Below are positions 1 through 10,586 of a stretch of 64,000 nucleotides of DNA, one piece after another. The DNA is from Alcanivorax limicola. GTDB lineage: Bacteria > Pseudomonadota > Gammaproteobacteria > Pseudomonadales > Alcanivoracaceae. Location of the stretch: assembly GCF_019931215.1 (NCBI RefSeq), contig NZ_JAIOUB010000004.1, positions 434,001-498,000 on the forward strand, written 5' to 3'. The stretch's first letter is position 1, and each line of letters begins with the position of its first letter. A program made the position numbers and the translations under genes. Under the pieces are notes generated by a model. That model was given only the letters and a program-made list of their open reading frames with translations. It did not search any database and was not told the origin of the DNA.

Positions 1-930
1 CAGCGCCGGGGAAATATTGAAATTGATCATCGGCACGATCAACAGCACCCCGTAGCCGATAAAGCCACTCAGGCGCGCCAGCCAGGCATTCCAGTAAGCC
101 GCCTCTTCCGCAGGCATGGGCAGCAGGCGCAAGCTGTCATCGCGGGAAGCAAACAGCACTCTCAATGCCGCCTTGAATACCTCGATCAACAGGAAGGCGT
201 TGAGGAACAGGGATTCCCGTGCATCCATGCCGCCGGACTCGCCAATCACGAACAGCGCCAGCAGATAGCCGCCCACCCAGGCGAAGACCACTACACTGAC
301 ATCCAGTATTGCGGAACCGATAATCGCCACACCGCGCCGAATCAACGACGGCCCGCTGCCTGCCTTGACCCACATATTCGCACGATGAAAGACCGGCCGC
401 GCCAGACGCCGCAGCACCATGAACAGCACCACCGTCGCCACAATCACCAGCCCGAGATTCAGCAGTGCGCTGCCGATGGCCGCCAGGTTAAGACTCTCAC
501 GGGTCTCGGTCAGCGAGGCCAGCGCACCAACACCGCCGGAGAACTCGGACACCAGGCTCTGGGCAAAATCCTGCGTGGTGTTGGCGATCTTGCGTGCGAA
601 GGACACCTGATCCGGCGCCTGGCCGCTGGGCGCGACCATATCCTCTTCAGCAGGAATGGCGACACCAGCATCATCATCCAGCACGGATGACCCCGCCAGA
701 CGGCGTAATTCACTGATCAGTTCAGCGCGCGATTCGTCGTTCTCGAGAATTTCCGCCAGGCTATCGTAGGCAGAGACGCCATGCTGCGTTTGCGTCGGCG
801 CCTGGCCCCCTTCTTGAGCCCGCGCCGTATTCGGCGACATACCTATCAGTAAGGACACGCATAACGCGGCACATATGATCACGAAAAACGCAGACGACGA
901 TTGCCAGCGCAGCAGGCGGGAATGATTCAA
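1..930 (-). CDS. MscS-family mechanosensitive channel, YbiO-like (partial, C-terminus outside window)
   Basis: Inner-membrane channel that would release solutes on hypo-osmotic shock. I translated 310 residues from a TTG start at 930, preceded by GGAG. The N-terminus is a signal peptide (hydrophobic FFVIICAALCVSLLIG, then ARAQE). An acidic, Gln/Ala-rich periplasmic linker and several hydrophobic segments follow (LLNLGLVIVATVVLF, VSVVVFAWVGGYLLALFVIG, and the segment at the window edge). Signal peptide plus long periplasmic part plus extra helices is the YbiO-like layout. The pore helix and MscS beta domain would lie beyond position 1, so the family call rests on architecture. No ATG fits the signal peptide, which is why I chose TTG. 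Confidence 0.65.
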   Translation of the reverse strand, partial: MNHSRLLRWQSSSAFFVIICAALCVSLLIGMSPNTARAQEGGQAPTQTQHGVSAYDSLAEILENDESRAELISELRRLAGSSVLDDDAGVAIPAEEDMVAPSGQAPDQVSFARKIANTTQDFAQSLVSEFSGGVGALASLTETRESLNLAAIGSALLNLGLVIVATVVLFMVLRRLARPVFHRANMWVKAGSGPSLIRRGVAIIGSAILDVSVVVFAWVGGYLLALFVIGESGGMDARESLFLNAFLLIEVFKAALRVLFASRDDSLRLLPMPAEEAAYWNAWLARLSGFIGYGVLLIVPMINFNISPAL

Positions 931-997
931 CAGTAGTCTCCAGTCTTTTACCTTTTGTGGCACTCAGGATAAAAAGCCGGGCACCCCATTACCACCC

Positions 998-1011
998 CTG
1001 TCACGTGACAG
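998..1011. promoter_or_regulatory. Perfect 14-bp palindrome in the 931-1299 intergenic region
   Basis: CTGTCACGTGACAG reads the same on both strands. It lies between the divergent channel gene (start 930) and the sulfotransferase (start about 1300), the usual place for a dimeric regulator's operator. The rest of this stretch holds an AT-richer segment (about 1018-1086) and no convincing gene or terminator. The function is inferred only from symmetry and position. Confidence 0.3.
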
Positions 1012-1299
1012 TTCGCAACTGAAAAACAAGATTTTGAAAAATACGGACGAACAATTACTCGCTTGTGAAAATGCCGTGAAAAATGAACATTCCTCGACCA
1101 GTCGGCACGCCACTCGCCTCGCGCCCCCATCCCGGCAGTCATCCGTTGCAATGCCGGGCAAGCCCCCTTCCTTCCGTGGGCACGAGTCCGCAGGCACCTG
1201 CCCCGGCGACCACCGCCTCGCCAACCCGATGAACCAGGTTAATCTTGCGTGAAGGCCATGCTATGCTTGCCGCTCGCTAGCCCAGAGTCCAGGCCGCCG

Positions 1300-2028
1300 A
1301 TGAACCATTATCTTTCCAGATACCTGTATAACCGCTTCACCTTGCCATACCGCCCTTTCTATCGCGCTTACCCGTATGACGGGGGCCTTTCCATCAACAG
1401 TGCCGACTCACGCGGCATGGTGGATCTGGCGCTGGGCTTCTTCTGCAACCGGGTACCGAAAGCGGCCAACTCTGCCATCGTCACTCACCTGGCGCAGCTC
1501 AAGTTCGGGCGGGATATCGCATCACACGACGCCAAGCGCGCCTTTCGCACACCGGGAACATTGAACCGGAAAGAGGTTGAACAGTTCGCGGATCTCTTCC
1601 GCTTCACCGTGGTGCGCAACCCTTATAGCCGCGTCTTGTCCGCCTACCTGGACAAGATGGCACGCTTTCCTGAGCGCAACACCAGCTACGCCACTTTCGA
1701 CGCCTTCGTCGAACGGTTATCACAAGACCCGGCATATCTGCTCAGCAATGCGCACTGGGCACCCCAGACAGCGCTGATGCTGATTCCGGTTGAAGACTTT
1801 GATTTTATCGGCAAGGTTGAATCGCTGGATCAGGACCTCGCGACAATCACCGCAAAAATACACGGCAAGGCAACGCCTCTCGCGACGGCGGATGCCGGAC
1901 CACCGTCAACCGGTGCGTCAAAAAAGCTGCGGCAGTATTATCACAACGATGCATTGATTGCTGCGGTGAGAGATATTTACCAGGCGGATTTTTCCCGACT
2001 CACTTACCCCACCGACTTTCCCGCCTGA
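1300..2028 (+). CDS. Sulfotransferase family protein
   Basis: Likely transfers a sulfuryl group from PAPS to a carbohydrate or other acceptor. From the ATG at 1300 the protein has 242 residues. The 5'-phosphosulfate-binding loop is seen as RVPKAANSAI (about residues 51-60), and the 3'-phosphate-binding motif as VVRNPYSRVLSAY (about 104-116), as in the Sulfotransfer_2 (carbohydrate sulfotransferase) type. No signal peptide or membrane anchor is evident. A GTG at 1249 gives 17 more residues; I prefer 1300 because family-like sequence begins there and AGG precedes it. It stands alone between a channel gene and the convergent cobQ, so the substrate is unknown. Confidence 0.75.
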   Translation: MNHYLSRYLYNRFTLPYRPFYRAYPYDGGLSINSADSRGMVDLALGFFCNRVPKAANSAIVTHLAQLKFGRDIASHDAKRAFRTPGTLNRKEVEQFADLFRFTVVRNPYSRVLSAYLDKMARFPERNTSYATFDAFVERLSQDPAYLLSNAHWAPQTALMLIPVEDFDFIGKVESLDQDLATITAKIHGKATPLATADAGPPSTGASKKLRQYYHNDALIAAVRDIYQADFSRLTYPTDFPA

Positions 2029-2086
2029 ACCGGAAAAAACACCAGCAAAATGACTGCAACTTTCCCGCGCTCGGGCTACAGGCGCA

Positions 2087-3562
2087 TCACCGGCAAAGAT
2101 CGGCGAGGGCGGCAGGGTCCAGGTGGCTGTCCAGCATATCCGCAAGGCGGTCGAGCTGGCTGTCGCGATGGGCGCGGTAGTCCACCGGGGTGGCCTCGGT
2201 AAGGCCCGCCCAGCGCAGGAGGGCGGTGCAGGCATCGGGGTGGTCGAACACACCGTGGACATAGGTCCCCGCGATCTGGTCGTCATCGCTGCGGGCACCG
2301 TCCGGGCGCGAAGCCGCGTCGTCATCCAGAGTCAGCAGCGGGCGCGCCAGTGCCGGGCCGTCGCTGACGCCATTATGGATTTCGTAGCCCGCCACCCGGG
2401 CGGCCCCGCCCGTCATGACGCCCTGCACCTGACGCAATTGTTTGCCCGGCACCATCCGGGTGTTCAGGCGCAGCAGCCCCAGGCCCGGACTGTCGCCGGG
2501 CGGTCCCTCGAGGCCGTCCGGGTCGGCGATGCTATCACCCAGCATCTGGAAACCACCACAAATGCCCAGCACCCGGCCGCCGTAACGCAGATGCCGTTGC
2601 AACACCTGCGGCCAGCCCTGCTCGCGTAACCAGGCCAGATCTGCGCGGGTGCTTTTGCTGCCGGGCAGCAGGATGAGATCTGCCGGTGGCACCGTCTCTC
2701 CGGGGCCGACAAATGTCAGTTGCACTTGCGGATGCAGGCGCAGCGCGTCCAGGTCGGTGTGATTGCTCAAGCGTGGCAACAGTGGCACTACTACTTTGAG
2801 CATCTGCGATGCGCTATCGCCAGACGCGGCCGCCCCACTCGTCCCCAGGCCAACACTGTCTTCCGCATCCAGCAACAGGCCCGACAGATACGGCAATACG
2901 CCCAGCACCGGTTTGCCGCTGTGGCCGCTGAGCCAGTCCAGGCCGGACTGCAACAGCGCCACGTCGCCACGAAACCGATTGATGATCAGCCCCGTGGTTC
3001 TGGCACGTTCGCTGGCCGACAGCAGCGCCAGTGTGCCGGTGAGCTGCGCGAAGACGCCGCCGCGGTCGATGTCGCCCACCAGCCATACCGGGCAATCAAT
3101 CGCCTCGGCAAACCCCATATTGGCAATATCGTTGGCGCGCAGGTTTATTTCGGCGGGGCTGCCCGCGCCTTCGGCAATAATCAGATCATGCCGCCGGGAC
3201 AGGCTTTCCCACGCTGCCAGCACGGTCTCCCGCGCTTCTGCCTTGAAGGCGTGATAATCCAGCGCCTGCATGTTCCCATGCACCCTGCCCCGCAAGATCA
3301 CCTGAGAGCCCATGTCCGACTGCGGCTTGAGCAATACCGGATTCATATCGCTGTGGGGCGCAATGCCGCAGGCCTGTGCCTGCAAGGCCGTGGAGCGACC
3401 GATCTCGCCACCGTCTTCGGTCACGGCGCTGTTGAGCGACATGTTCTGCGGCTTGAACGGCGCTACCGACACACCACGTCGCGCCAGCCAGCGACACAGC
3501 GCGGCGACGACCGTGCTTTTGCCGGCGTCGGACGTCGTGCCCTGGATCATCAGCGTCGGCAT
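2087..3562 (-). CDS. cobQ: Cobyric acid synthase (CobQ/CbiP)
   Basis: Glutamine- and ATP-dependent amidation of adenosylcobyrinic acid a,c-diamide at positions b, d, e and g to give adenosylcobyric acid. The 491 residues match the family length. The N-terminal synthetase P-loop is [10 protein letters not shown] (8-17), followed by [10 protein letters not shown]. The C-terminal class I glutamine amidotransferase has the nucleophile in [10 protein letters not shown] (Cys335) and the histidine in YVHGVFDH. It is the last gene of the riboswitch-headed operon and begins 5 nt after the cobO stop. All catalytic landmarks are intact. Confidence 0.95.
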   Translation of the reverse strand: MPTLMIQGTTSDAGKSTVVAALCRWLARRGVSVAPFKPQNMSLNSAVTEDGGEIGRSTALQAQACGIAPHSDMNPVLLKPQSDMGSQVILRGRVHGNMQALDYHAFKAEARETVLAAWESLSRRHDLIIAEGAGSPAEINLRANDIANMGFAEAIDCPVWLVGDIDRGGVFAQLTGTLALLSASERARTTGLIINRFRGDVALLQSGLDWLSGHSGKPVLGVLPYLSGLLLDAEDSVGLGTSGAAASGDSASQMLKVVVPLLPRLSNHTDLDALRLHPQVQLTFVGPGETVPPADLILLPGSKSTRADLAWLREQGWPQVLQRHLRYGGRVLGICGGFQMLGDSIADPDGLEGPPGDSPGLGLLRLNTRMVPGKQLRQVQGVMTGGAARVAGYEIHNGVSDGPALARPLLTLDDDAASRPDGARSDDDQIAGTYVHGVFDHPDACTALLRWAGLTEATPVDYRAHRDSQLDRLADMLDSHLDPAALADLCR

Positions 3563-3567
3563 GGGGG

Positions 3568-4179
3568 TTACAGCTCTATGCCTTTCTGGGCGCGCACGCC
3601 CAGGTCTTTGAAGGCGTGTTTGACGACTTTCATTTCCGTCACTGTGTCGGCCAACTCCAGTAATTCGGCGGGCGCGTAACGGCCGGTGACGATTACGTGC
3701 TGCATGGCGGGGCGTTGCTGCAGATCATCCATGACCCGGTCGCGATCCAGATAGTCATAGCGCAGTGCGATATTCAGTTCATCCAGCAGAATCAGGTCGT
3801 AGCTGTCATCTTGCAGCATGGCCGCTGCAATGTTCCAGGCGGCTTCGGCGGCACGCACATCCTGCTCGCGATCCTGGGTATCCCAGGTGTAGCCCTCACC
3901 CATGACGTGGTAATCCACGTTTGGCAGATTGCGAAAGAAGCGATCTTCGCCGGTGCTGAATTTGCCTTTAATGAACTGCACGATACCGACCTTCATGTCA
4001 TGCCCGAGGGCGCGTGCCACCATACCGAAGCCGGAGCTGCTTTTACCTTTGCCCGGCCCGGTGAGCACCAGCAAAACGCCCTGATCTTTCTGCGCCTTTG
4101 CCATGCGTTCCTGCATGATTTTCTGTTTGCGCGCCATGCGAATGGCGTGGCGCTCGGGGGTCTTGGCATCTTCTCGCAC
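3568..4179 (-). CDS. cobO: Cob(I)yrinic acid a,c-diamide adenosyltransferase (CobO/BtuR)
   Basis: Transfers the adenosyl group of ATP to the reduced cobalt of corrinoids, serving both synthesis and salvage. The 203 residues are typical. The P-loop variant [10 protein letters not shown] lies at 41-50, and the later [13 protein letters not shown] segment is characteristic of CobO/CobA. Translation starts at GTG (4179), preceded by AGAGGA. The lysine- and arginine-rich N-terminus ([19 protein letters not shown]) is normal for the family. It sits between cobB and cobQ, in pathway order. Confidence 0.95.
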   Translation of the reverse strand: MREDAKTPERHAIRMARKQKIMQERMAKAQKDQGVLLVLTGPGKGKSSSGFGMVARALGHDMKVGIVQFIKGKFSTGEDRFFRNLPNVDYHVMGEGYTWDTQDREQDVRAAEAAWNIAAAMLQDDSYDLILLDELNIALRYDYLDRDRVMDDLQQRPAMQHVIVTGRYAPAELLELADTVTEMKVVKHAFKDLGVRAQKGIEL

Positions 4180-4209
4180 AATGCGTTCCTCTTGATTAGC
4201 GCACTCGAT

Positions 4210-5535
4210 TCAGCACGCGGACCCACCCAGCAACCGGGCAACCAGCGCCGGTGCGGACGGGAAGTATCCATGAAAATAACTCGCCACCAGGTTGCCCTGC
4301 TGGTACACCGGCTCTGCCACTGTGCCGCCCAGCCGCCGGGTGTGGCAGGCTGGTGCCAGGGTCGTGGTCAGTGCCGAATGATGGTAGGTGTGGCCGCGCA
4401 ATATCTCTTCCGCGCCACCGGGCGGTGTCATCGCCATGCTTTGCAGGCCAAGCCCTTGCAAGCGTCCGACCATGCGTGATTCACCCGGCAGCAGCCCGCT
4501 CATGGTGTGAGCGAGACCGTCCTTGTCCACCAGCGTCTCCATGCAGTACATGAGCCCGCCGCACTCAGCCAGGATCGGTTTGCCGCCTTCGTGGTGCGCA
4601 CGCACCGCGCGGATCATGGGCTGGTTTTGCGACAGGGCGGCCGCATGCAATTCCGGGTAGCCGCCGGGGAGCCAGAGCGCATCCACATCCGGTAACTGCG
4701 CATCCTGCAACGGCGAAAAGTAATGCAGGCTGGCGCCCATGGCTTCCAGCAATGCAATGTTGGCGCGGTAAATAAACGCGAACGCCTGATCCCGCGCAAT
4801 GCCGATACGCACGCCCGCCAGCAGCGGCGGTGGCGCAGCAGGCACCGGCGCGCTCAATGTCACACTGGCTGGCAGCTGGTCGAGCCCCGCGTCGATCAAC
4901 ACCTGGGCCGCTGCGTCCAGCTGCGCATCAAGGTGCGTCAACTCCGCTGCCTGCACCAGGCCCAGGTGGCGGTCCGGGATACTGAATGCCTCGCTGCGCG
5001 GAATCGATCCCAACAGGCGCACGTCGGCCGGCATGCTCGCCGCCAGCATTTCCACATGCCGTGCGCTGCCAACGCGGTTGGCAATCACGTCATGAATACG
5101 CACGTCGCTGCGGTAGCGGGCCAGGCCCAGCACGACGGCACCGAAGGTCTGCGCCATCCCGGTCGCGTTAATTACCGGCATGGCGGGCAACCCTGCCAGC
5201 ACAGCAAGGTCGGCACTGGACGGATCGCCATCGAACAAACCCATGGAGCCTTCCACCAGCACCAGGTCGGCCTCGGACGCAGCCTGGGCCAGCCGCCAGC
5301 GGCATTCATCCTCACCGGTCATCCAGGGGTGCAACTGATAAACCGGCGCACCGGATGCCACTTCCAGCACCATGGGGTCCAGGTAATCGGGGCCGTGTTT
5401 GAACACACGCACGGTGCGACCTGCATTGCGGTGCAGGCGCGCCAGCGCGGCGGTCACCATGGACTTGCCCTGACCGGAGCCGGGTGCCGTAATCAGCGCC
5501 GCAGCGGTGGTGCCTGTATAGCTGTTTGTCGTCAT
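4210..5535 (-). CDS. cobB: Cobyrinic acid a,c-diamide synthase (CobB/CbiA)
   Basis: ATP- and glutamine-dependent amidation of the a and c carboxylates of (hydrogeno)byrinic or cobyrinic acid. Its 441 residues contain the P-loop APGSGQGKS near residue 17, the conserved KHGPDYLDP and GSMGLFDGD segments, and the amidotransferase nucleophile in AECGGLMY. The sequence does not tell whether the substrate is cobalt-free (aerobic, CobB) or cobalt-containing (CbiA). That matters because no ring-synthesis or cobalt-chelatase genes are nearby. It follows btuD in the operon after about 40 nt. The site before its ATG is weak. Confidence 0.93.
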   Translation of the reverse strand: MTTNSYTGTTAAALITAPGSGQGKSMVTAALARLHRNAGRTVRVFKHGPDYLDPMVLEVASGAPVYQLHPWMTGEDECRWRLAQAASEADLVLVEGSMGLFDGDPSSADLAVLAGLPAMPVINATGMAQTFGAVVLGLARYRSDVRIHDVIANRVGSARHVEMLAASMPADVRLLGSIPRSEAFSIPDRHLGLVQAAELTHLDAQLDAAAQVLIDAGLDQLPASVTLSAPVPAAPPPLLAGVRIGIARDQAFAFIYRANIALLEAMGASLHYFSPLQDAQLPDVDALWLPGGYPELHAAALSQNQPMIRAVRAHHEGGKPILAECGGLMYCMETLVDKDGLAHTMSGLLPGESRMVGRLQGLGLQSMAMTPPGGAEEILRGHTYHHSALTTTLAPACHTRRLGGTVAEPVYQQGNLVASYFHGYFPSAPALVARLLGGSAC

Positions 5536-5576
5536 TCAAAAGTCCGTATGTATACGATGCGATCAGCGCGCGGCCA

Positions 5577-6337
<761 letters not shown>

Positions 6338-6341
<4 letters not shown>

Positions 6342-7327
6342 ATGCGGCTCCTGTAAAGCAGGTAAAGGAAGGTGGGCACGCCCAGCAGTGCGGTAATGAC
6401 GCCCACCGGCAACTGCTCCGGCGCCAGCACCGTGCGCGCCAGCGTGTCGGCCAGGGTCAGCAGAATCCCGCCCGCGAGGGCCGCCGCCGGCAAGATGATG
6501 CGCTGATCATTGCCCAGCACCAGGCGCAGCATATGCGGCACCACCAGCCCGACAAACCCGACACTGCCCGCCGTGGTCACGGCCACCGCCGTCAGCAGGC
6601 TGGCAAGAATATAGATGCCCCACTCCAGGGGCCGCACCGCCACCCCGAGGGCCGCCGCCTGCAGGGGGCCGCGCGCCAGCACATTCAGCACGCGCCCGGC
6701 GGGCAGCAACAGCAGGCAGGCCAACACCAGCGTCAGCACCGGTGGCCAGGGGCTGCGTGCATAGCTCATATCGCCCATCAGCCAGTAGAGCATGCCGGGC
6801 AAACGCTCTGCCGGGCTCAATGCCAGCATCAGCGTGATCACCGCGCCCCACCCGGCGGCCACCACCACCCCGGTCAGCAATAGTCGCGTGGGCGTCCAGC
6901 TGCCGGTGCCATGGGCCAGCCCGAACACCAGCAACGTCGACAGCAAGGCACCGGCAAACGCCGACCCGGATATCAGTGCGGTGCCCAAGCCGGACAGCAT
7001 CGCCGCCAGCGCGCCCACTGCCGCGCCACCGGAAAGCCCGAGCACATAAGGGTCCGCCAGAGGATTGCGCAGCAGGACCTGCATCAGGGCACCGGCCACG
7101 GCCAGTAAGCCGCCGGTGGCAAAAGCGGCCAGCGCCCGGGGCGCACGCAATTCCAGCAACAACAGCCGATGCAGCGGCTCGCCTTCGCCGCGCAGCACGG
7201 CGAAGACTTGCATCGGCTGGACGGTTTCACTGCCGATGGCCACGGCCAACGCCAGCGCCAGCAGCGAGGCCAGTATCAGCACCAGCCAGGTCAGGCTGTG
7301 GCGCAGCCCTGCATCAGCGCCGGGCAC
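6338..7327 (-). CDS. btuC: Cobalamin ABC transporter permease BtuC (FecCD family)
   Basis: Inner-membrane permease for vitamin B12. The 329 residues hold about ten hydrophobic segments, with family signatures RAPRALAAFATGGLLAVAGALMQ split around the first helices, NPLADPYVLGLSGGAAVGA, and GFVGLVVPHMLRL near the C-terminus. The latter is the coupling region that contacts BtuD. It overlaps btuF upstream by 14 nt and btuD downstream by 4 nt, which marks one translationally coupled transporter unit. Confidence 0.93.
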
Positions 7328-8243
7328 GGGCTGTCTCCAGGTGCTCGCACAGGATTTCCCCGCCCTGTAGCAGGCGCGGTGTGGGACGCTGTATGCGCGA
7401 GGGCGGCACGAAGAACAGGTTGTCGCGCTGCACGGCGGTCAGTGACGGGTAGCGCCGCCAGTCGGTGAGCCAGTCTGTATTTTCCTCGCCCATGCCGCCC
7501 GCCACGATGGCTTCCGGGTTGCGCACCAGCACCGACTCCACGCCAATGCGCGGCACCCGGCGCGGCAGCGTCGCAAACACATTTTCGCCCCCGCAGAGCG
7601 CGATGACCTGATGGATCAGGTGGGTCTGGTTGACCGTCATGATCGGCTCATCCCAGACCTGATAAAACACGGGCACCGGGGCCGCCTCGGCATAGCGTTG
7701 CCGCAATGCATCAATACCGTCCCGGAATGCCTGCGCTGCACTGGCGCCGATGTCCTCGGTGCCCGCCAATCGGGCCAGCCGCTCCAGCGACGTGGCCACA
7801 TCCTCGAAACTGACCGGCTCGGTGAAATACAGCGGAATGCCGAAGCGCTCCAGCAACGCCACCTGTTCCGGCGGATTGCCGGTGGGCCAGACCAGCACCA
7901 GGTCCGGTTCCAGCGCCAACAAGGCCTCCATGTCCACGCGCCGATTGCTGCCCAGTTGTGGCAGCGTCGCCGCATCGGGCGGGTAGTCGCTGTAGTTCAC
8001 GGCCGCCACCATCCGCTCACCACCACCGGCGGCATACATCAGTTCGGTGGCACCGGGCGACAACGCAATGATGCGCTGCGCTGGCGCAGCCAGGCACACC
8101 TCACGCGCCGCATCGTCAACCACGCAGCGCTCGCCCTGCTCTGCAGCCACCCCAAGGGGCAGCATCAGCAGCACGCACGCCAGGGCGCCTGCGCGCAGCG
8201 CGTTAACACACCGTGTTCTGATGAATCCGGCCGTGCGGGCCAT
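7314..8243 (-). CDS. btuF: Periplasmic cobalamin-binding protein BtuF
   Basis: Captures B12 in the periplasm and delivers it to BtuCD. The 309 residues start with a signal peptide (GALACVLLMLPLGVAAE) and continue into a class III periplasmic-binding fold: RIIALSPGATELMYAAG, LVLVWPTGNP and VFYQVWDEPIMT. The NYSDYPPDA segment after the first beta-alpha unit is typical of BtuF. It lies 27 nt after btuB in the same operon. Heme- or siderophore-binding relatives are possible from the fold alone; the context favours cobalamin. Confidence 0.92.
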   Translation of the reverse strand: MARTAGFIRTRCVNALRAGALACVLLMLPLGVAAEQGERCVVDDAAREVCLAAPAQRIIALSPGATELMYAAGGGERMVAAVNYSDYPPDAATLPQLGSNRRVDMEALLALEPDLVLVWPTGNPPEQVALLERFGIPLYFTEPVSFEDVATSLERLARLAGTEDIGASAAQAFRDGIDALRQRYAEAAPVPVFYQVWDEPIMTVNQTHLIHQVIALCGGENVFATLPRRVPRIGVESVLVRNPEAIVAGGMGEENTDWLTDWRRYPSLTAVQRDNLFFVPPSRIQRPTPRLLQGGEILCEHLETARARR

Positions 8244-8270
8244 AGCGTCTTCCTGTTCAGTGCTGCGTGT

Positions 8271-10151
8271 TCAGCGAAGGTCGTAACGCAGTGTCAGGAA
8301 CGCATGTCGCCCGGCACTGACATCGTTTGCGACCACTTCGTATTGCTTGTCGAGCACGTTCTCGATACTCAGCCGCGCCGACCAGTGTTGCGCAAAGCGC
8401 ACGCCGGTGCGCAAGTGCAGCAACCCATAGCCCGCCAGACGCTGCTGGTTGGCGGCATCATTGTAGCGGAAGCTCTGGCCGACGGCGGAAAGCCCGACAA
8501 AGGCATTGCCGATGTCGTGATCCAGATCCAGGCGCACCGCCTGCCCGGCACGGCGCTGGATACGGTTACCGGAATCCCTGTCACGGGGGTCCATGGCCGT
8601 CGCCGCCGCGCGCCAGCGCAACCCCGACAGCTCGCCGCCCGCGCCGAGTTCGACACCGCGAATACGCGCCCGCTCCACATTGGTCGGCCGGCGCACACCA
8701 TCATTGCCCACCGCATTGACGATCAGGTTGTCCACCTCGTTATGAAAGACCGCCAGATCCCAGAACATCTGTGTGTAGTCCGCGCGCAGCCCGAGCTCGG
8801 TGCTGACTGATGTCTCCGGTGACAGATCCGGGTTGCCGGCAAAGGTGGGCGAGGCGGGGAAATACAGATTATTGAACGTCGGCGCACGAAACGCTGTGGC
8901 GCGGCTGACACGCAGCCGATGCCGCGCATCCAGGGCCAGCCCCAATGCAAACGCGCCGGTGGTTTCTGTGCCGAAGGCTTCATTGTCATCCCAACGCAAA
9001 CTGGCCTGGGCATCAACGCGCCCGGCCTGGCTCAGCAGTTGCGCATAGGCTGCGGTGTTATCGCGGCTGTCTTCGGCAAAGGCCGTGCTGCTGTCGACCT
9101 CATCGCGGAAATACTCGCTACCGACAATCAGTTCGTGGCGCCCCAGGAACAGATGATTATCCCAACGCACGGCGCGTGTGCGGGTATCGAAGAAGGATTC
9201 ATTGCCGGTGCTGGCCGATGTGGTCACCCCGTCGTCGCGCGCTTCACTGACCTGCAGATTGATCAGCCAGCGTTCCGTCATCGGCAGTGCGCCGGTCAGC
9301 GCGCCCACCTGTTTGGTGAAATCCGTATCGCCCGTGGTGAATACCGTATTGCCCTGGGTGCGAAACCCCAGCACGCCGACCTCGGCACCGTTATCCAGCT
9401 GCTGCACCACGCGGGCCATACCCGAGGTGTTGTAGAACCCCTTGTCCTCATTGTCATTGGCGCGGATGCGGGTGCCATCGGTATGAAAATGATTGGCTGC
9501 CACGCTGTAACGGGTGTTGCCATGACGCCCCGCATGGCCTGCGCCATATTCATGGGCGCCAAACGACCCGCCGCCAACCTGTACCCAGCCACGGTCATGG
9601 TGGCCGGAAGGCACAAACGCCTGCACCACACCGCCCACGGCATCGGCGCCATAAATACTGGCGCGGGGGCCGCGCACTATTTCCACGCGCTCCAGCAACT
9701 GCGGCGGCAGGAATTGCCACGGTGCATTACCGGATGTCGCGGAGCGAATGCGCACGCCTTCAATCAACAGCAGCGTCGATTCGCCGCTGTTGCCGCGAAT
9801 GAAGACATTGGTGTTTTTACCGAAAGAGCCGTTGCTGGCGACATCCACGCCGGGCTGGCCGCGCAGCAATTCGCCCAGTTCTCGGGGTTGCTGCTGACGC
9901 AGCATATTCTGATCGATCACCGTGACGGAGGTCAGGCTGTCACTGACCGTGCGCGCCGTCAGGTTGGCGGTCACGACCACCGGGTCCAGCGCGTTGTCAC
10001 GGTGTGCAACATCCTGATCCGCCACCGGGTGGTCGGTATCGTCGGCATAGGCCGGCAGGGTAGCAACAAGGCAAAACAGACCCAGGGCTGTCACGCTCCC
10101 CGGGAAGCGACAAGCACGAAAAAAAACAGACGTCGTCAAAAGGCTATTCAA
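8271..10151 (-). CDS. btuB: TonB-dependent vitamin B12 outer-membrane receptor BtuB
   Basis: Imports B12 across the outer membrane with TonB energy. The 626 residues show a signal peptide ending near LPAYA, a TonB-box-like stretch (DPVVVTAN), a plug domain (LGELLRGQPGVDVASNG, then VEIVRGPRASIYGADAVGG) and a beta barrel ending in AFLTLRYDLR. The start is TTG at 10151, after GGGGA; no ATG fits the signal peptide. The last residue is Arg rather than the aromatic usually needed for barrel assembly, a small oddity. First gene after the cobalamin riboswitch. Confidence 0.93.
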   Translation of the reverse strand: MNSLLTTSVFFRACRFPGSVTALGLFCLVATLPAYADDTDHPVADQDVAHRDNALDPVVVTANLTARTVSDSLTSVTVIDQNMLRQQQPRELGELLRGQPGVDVASNGSFGKNTNVFIRGNSGESTLLLIEGVRIRSATSGNAPWQFLPPQLLERVEIVRGPRASIYGADAVGGVVQAFVPSGHHDRGWVQVGGGSFGAHEYGAGHAGRHGNTRYSVAANHFHTDGTRIRANDNEDKGFYNTSGMARVVQQLDNGAEVGVLGFRTQGNTVFTTGDTDFTKQVGALTGALPMTERWLINLQVSEARDDGVTTSASTGNESFFDTRTRAVRWDNHLFLGRHELIVGSEYFRDEVDSSTAFAEDSRDNTAAYAQLLSQAGRVDAQASLRWDDNEAFGTETTGAFALGLALDARHRLRVSRATAFRAPTFNNLYFPASPTFAGNPDLSPETSVSTELGLRADYTQMFWDLAVFHNEVDNLIVNAVGNDGVRRPTNVERARIRGVELGAGGELSGLRWRAAATAMDPRDRDSGNRIQRRAGQAVRLDLDHDIGNAFVGLSAVGQSFRYNDAANQQRLAGYGLLHLRTGVRFAQHWSARLSIENVLDKQYEVVANDVSAGRHAFLTLRYDLR

Positions 10152-10296
10152 GAAAGTATCCCCTGCAAGCCGTGCTCACCCGCACGGCATCATGGGCGTG
10201 GCGGGGGTGGGCTTACAGGAACAGCAGAGCGGACACGGCATCAGGCGCCGGCATGGTCGACTGCCCCGCCGCTGCCCTCCGCAACGCCTGGCTTAC

Positions 10297-10317
10297 GCCG
10301 CCCGAAGCATGGGCGGC
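10297..10317 (-). promoter_or_regulatory. Hairpin between the riboswitch and btuB
   Basis: GCCGCCC and GGGCGGC pair around a 7-nt loop directly downstream of the B12 box in the leader RNA. No U-run follows, so it is not an intrinsic terminator by itself. It could be part of the expression platform, for example a stem whose formation depends on ligand binding. About 145 nt of further leader separate it from the btuB start. Confidence 0.45.
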
Positions 10318-10324
10318 ACTGACG

Positions 10325-10512
10325 CTCCTGGCCGGTATCCGGGCTGATGAGTGGGCGGCGCGGACGCGCCGACCGGAATGATTGCCTTCCCATGTCCGCA
10401 GACACAGTGGCACTTCAATCATTCTTGTCTCAATCACCGTTGCGGGGGCAGCGCTGGTTTTACACCAGCTTCCCGTTTAACCCCGCCGGCTGTCGGCGGG
10501 GCACCTGGAGGC
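10325..10512 (-). promoter_or_regulatory. Cobalamin riboswitch
   Basis: On the minus strand the leader shows the conserved order of the B12 aptamer: GGTGCC near its 5' end, AAACGGGAAGCTGGTG, then CCAGCGCTGCCCCCGCAACG, a variable arm, and finally the B12 box AGCCCGGATACCGGCC. CTCC at the 5' end and GGAG at the 3' end can close the basal stem. It lies upstream of btuB and so would repress the btuB-btuF-btuC-btuD-cobB-cobO-cobQ transcript when adenosylcobalamin is plentiful. The conserved core is essentially complete. Confidence 0.96.
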
Positions 10513-10586
10513 GGGGCGGACATTAGCACAGCGACGCGCGGGCGCGCCAGCGTCAACCTTGCAGGGCGACGGCCCAGACCGTTGCC

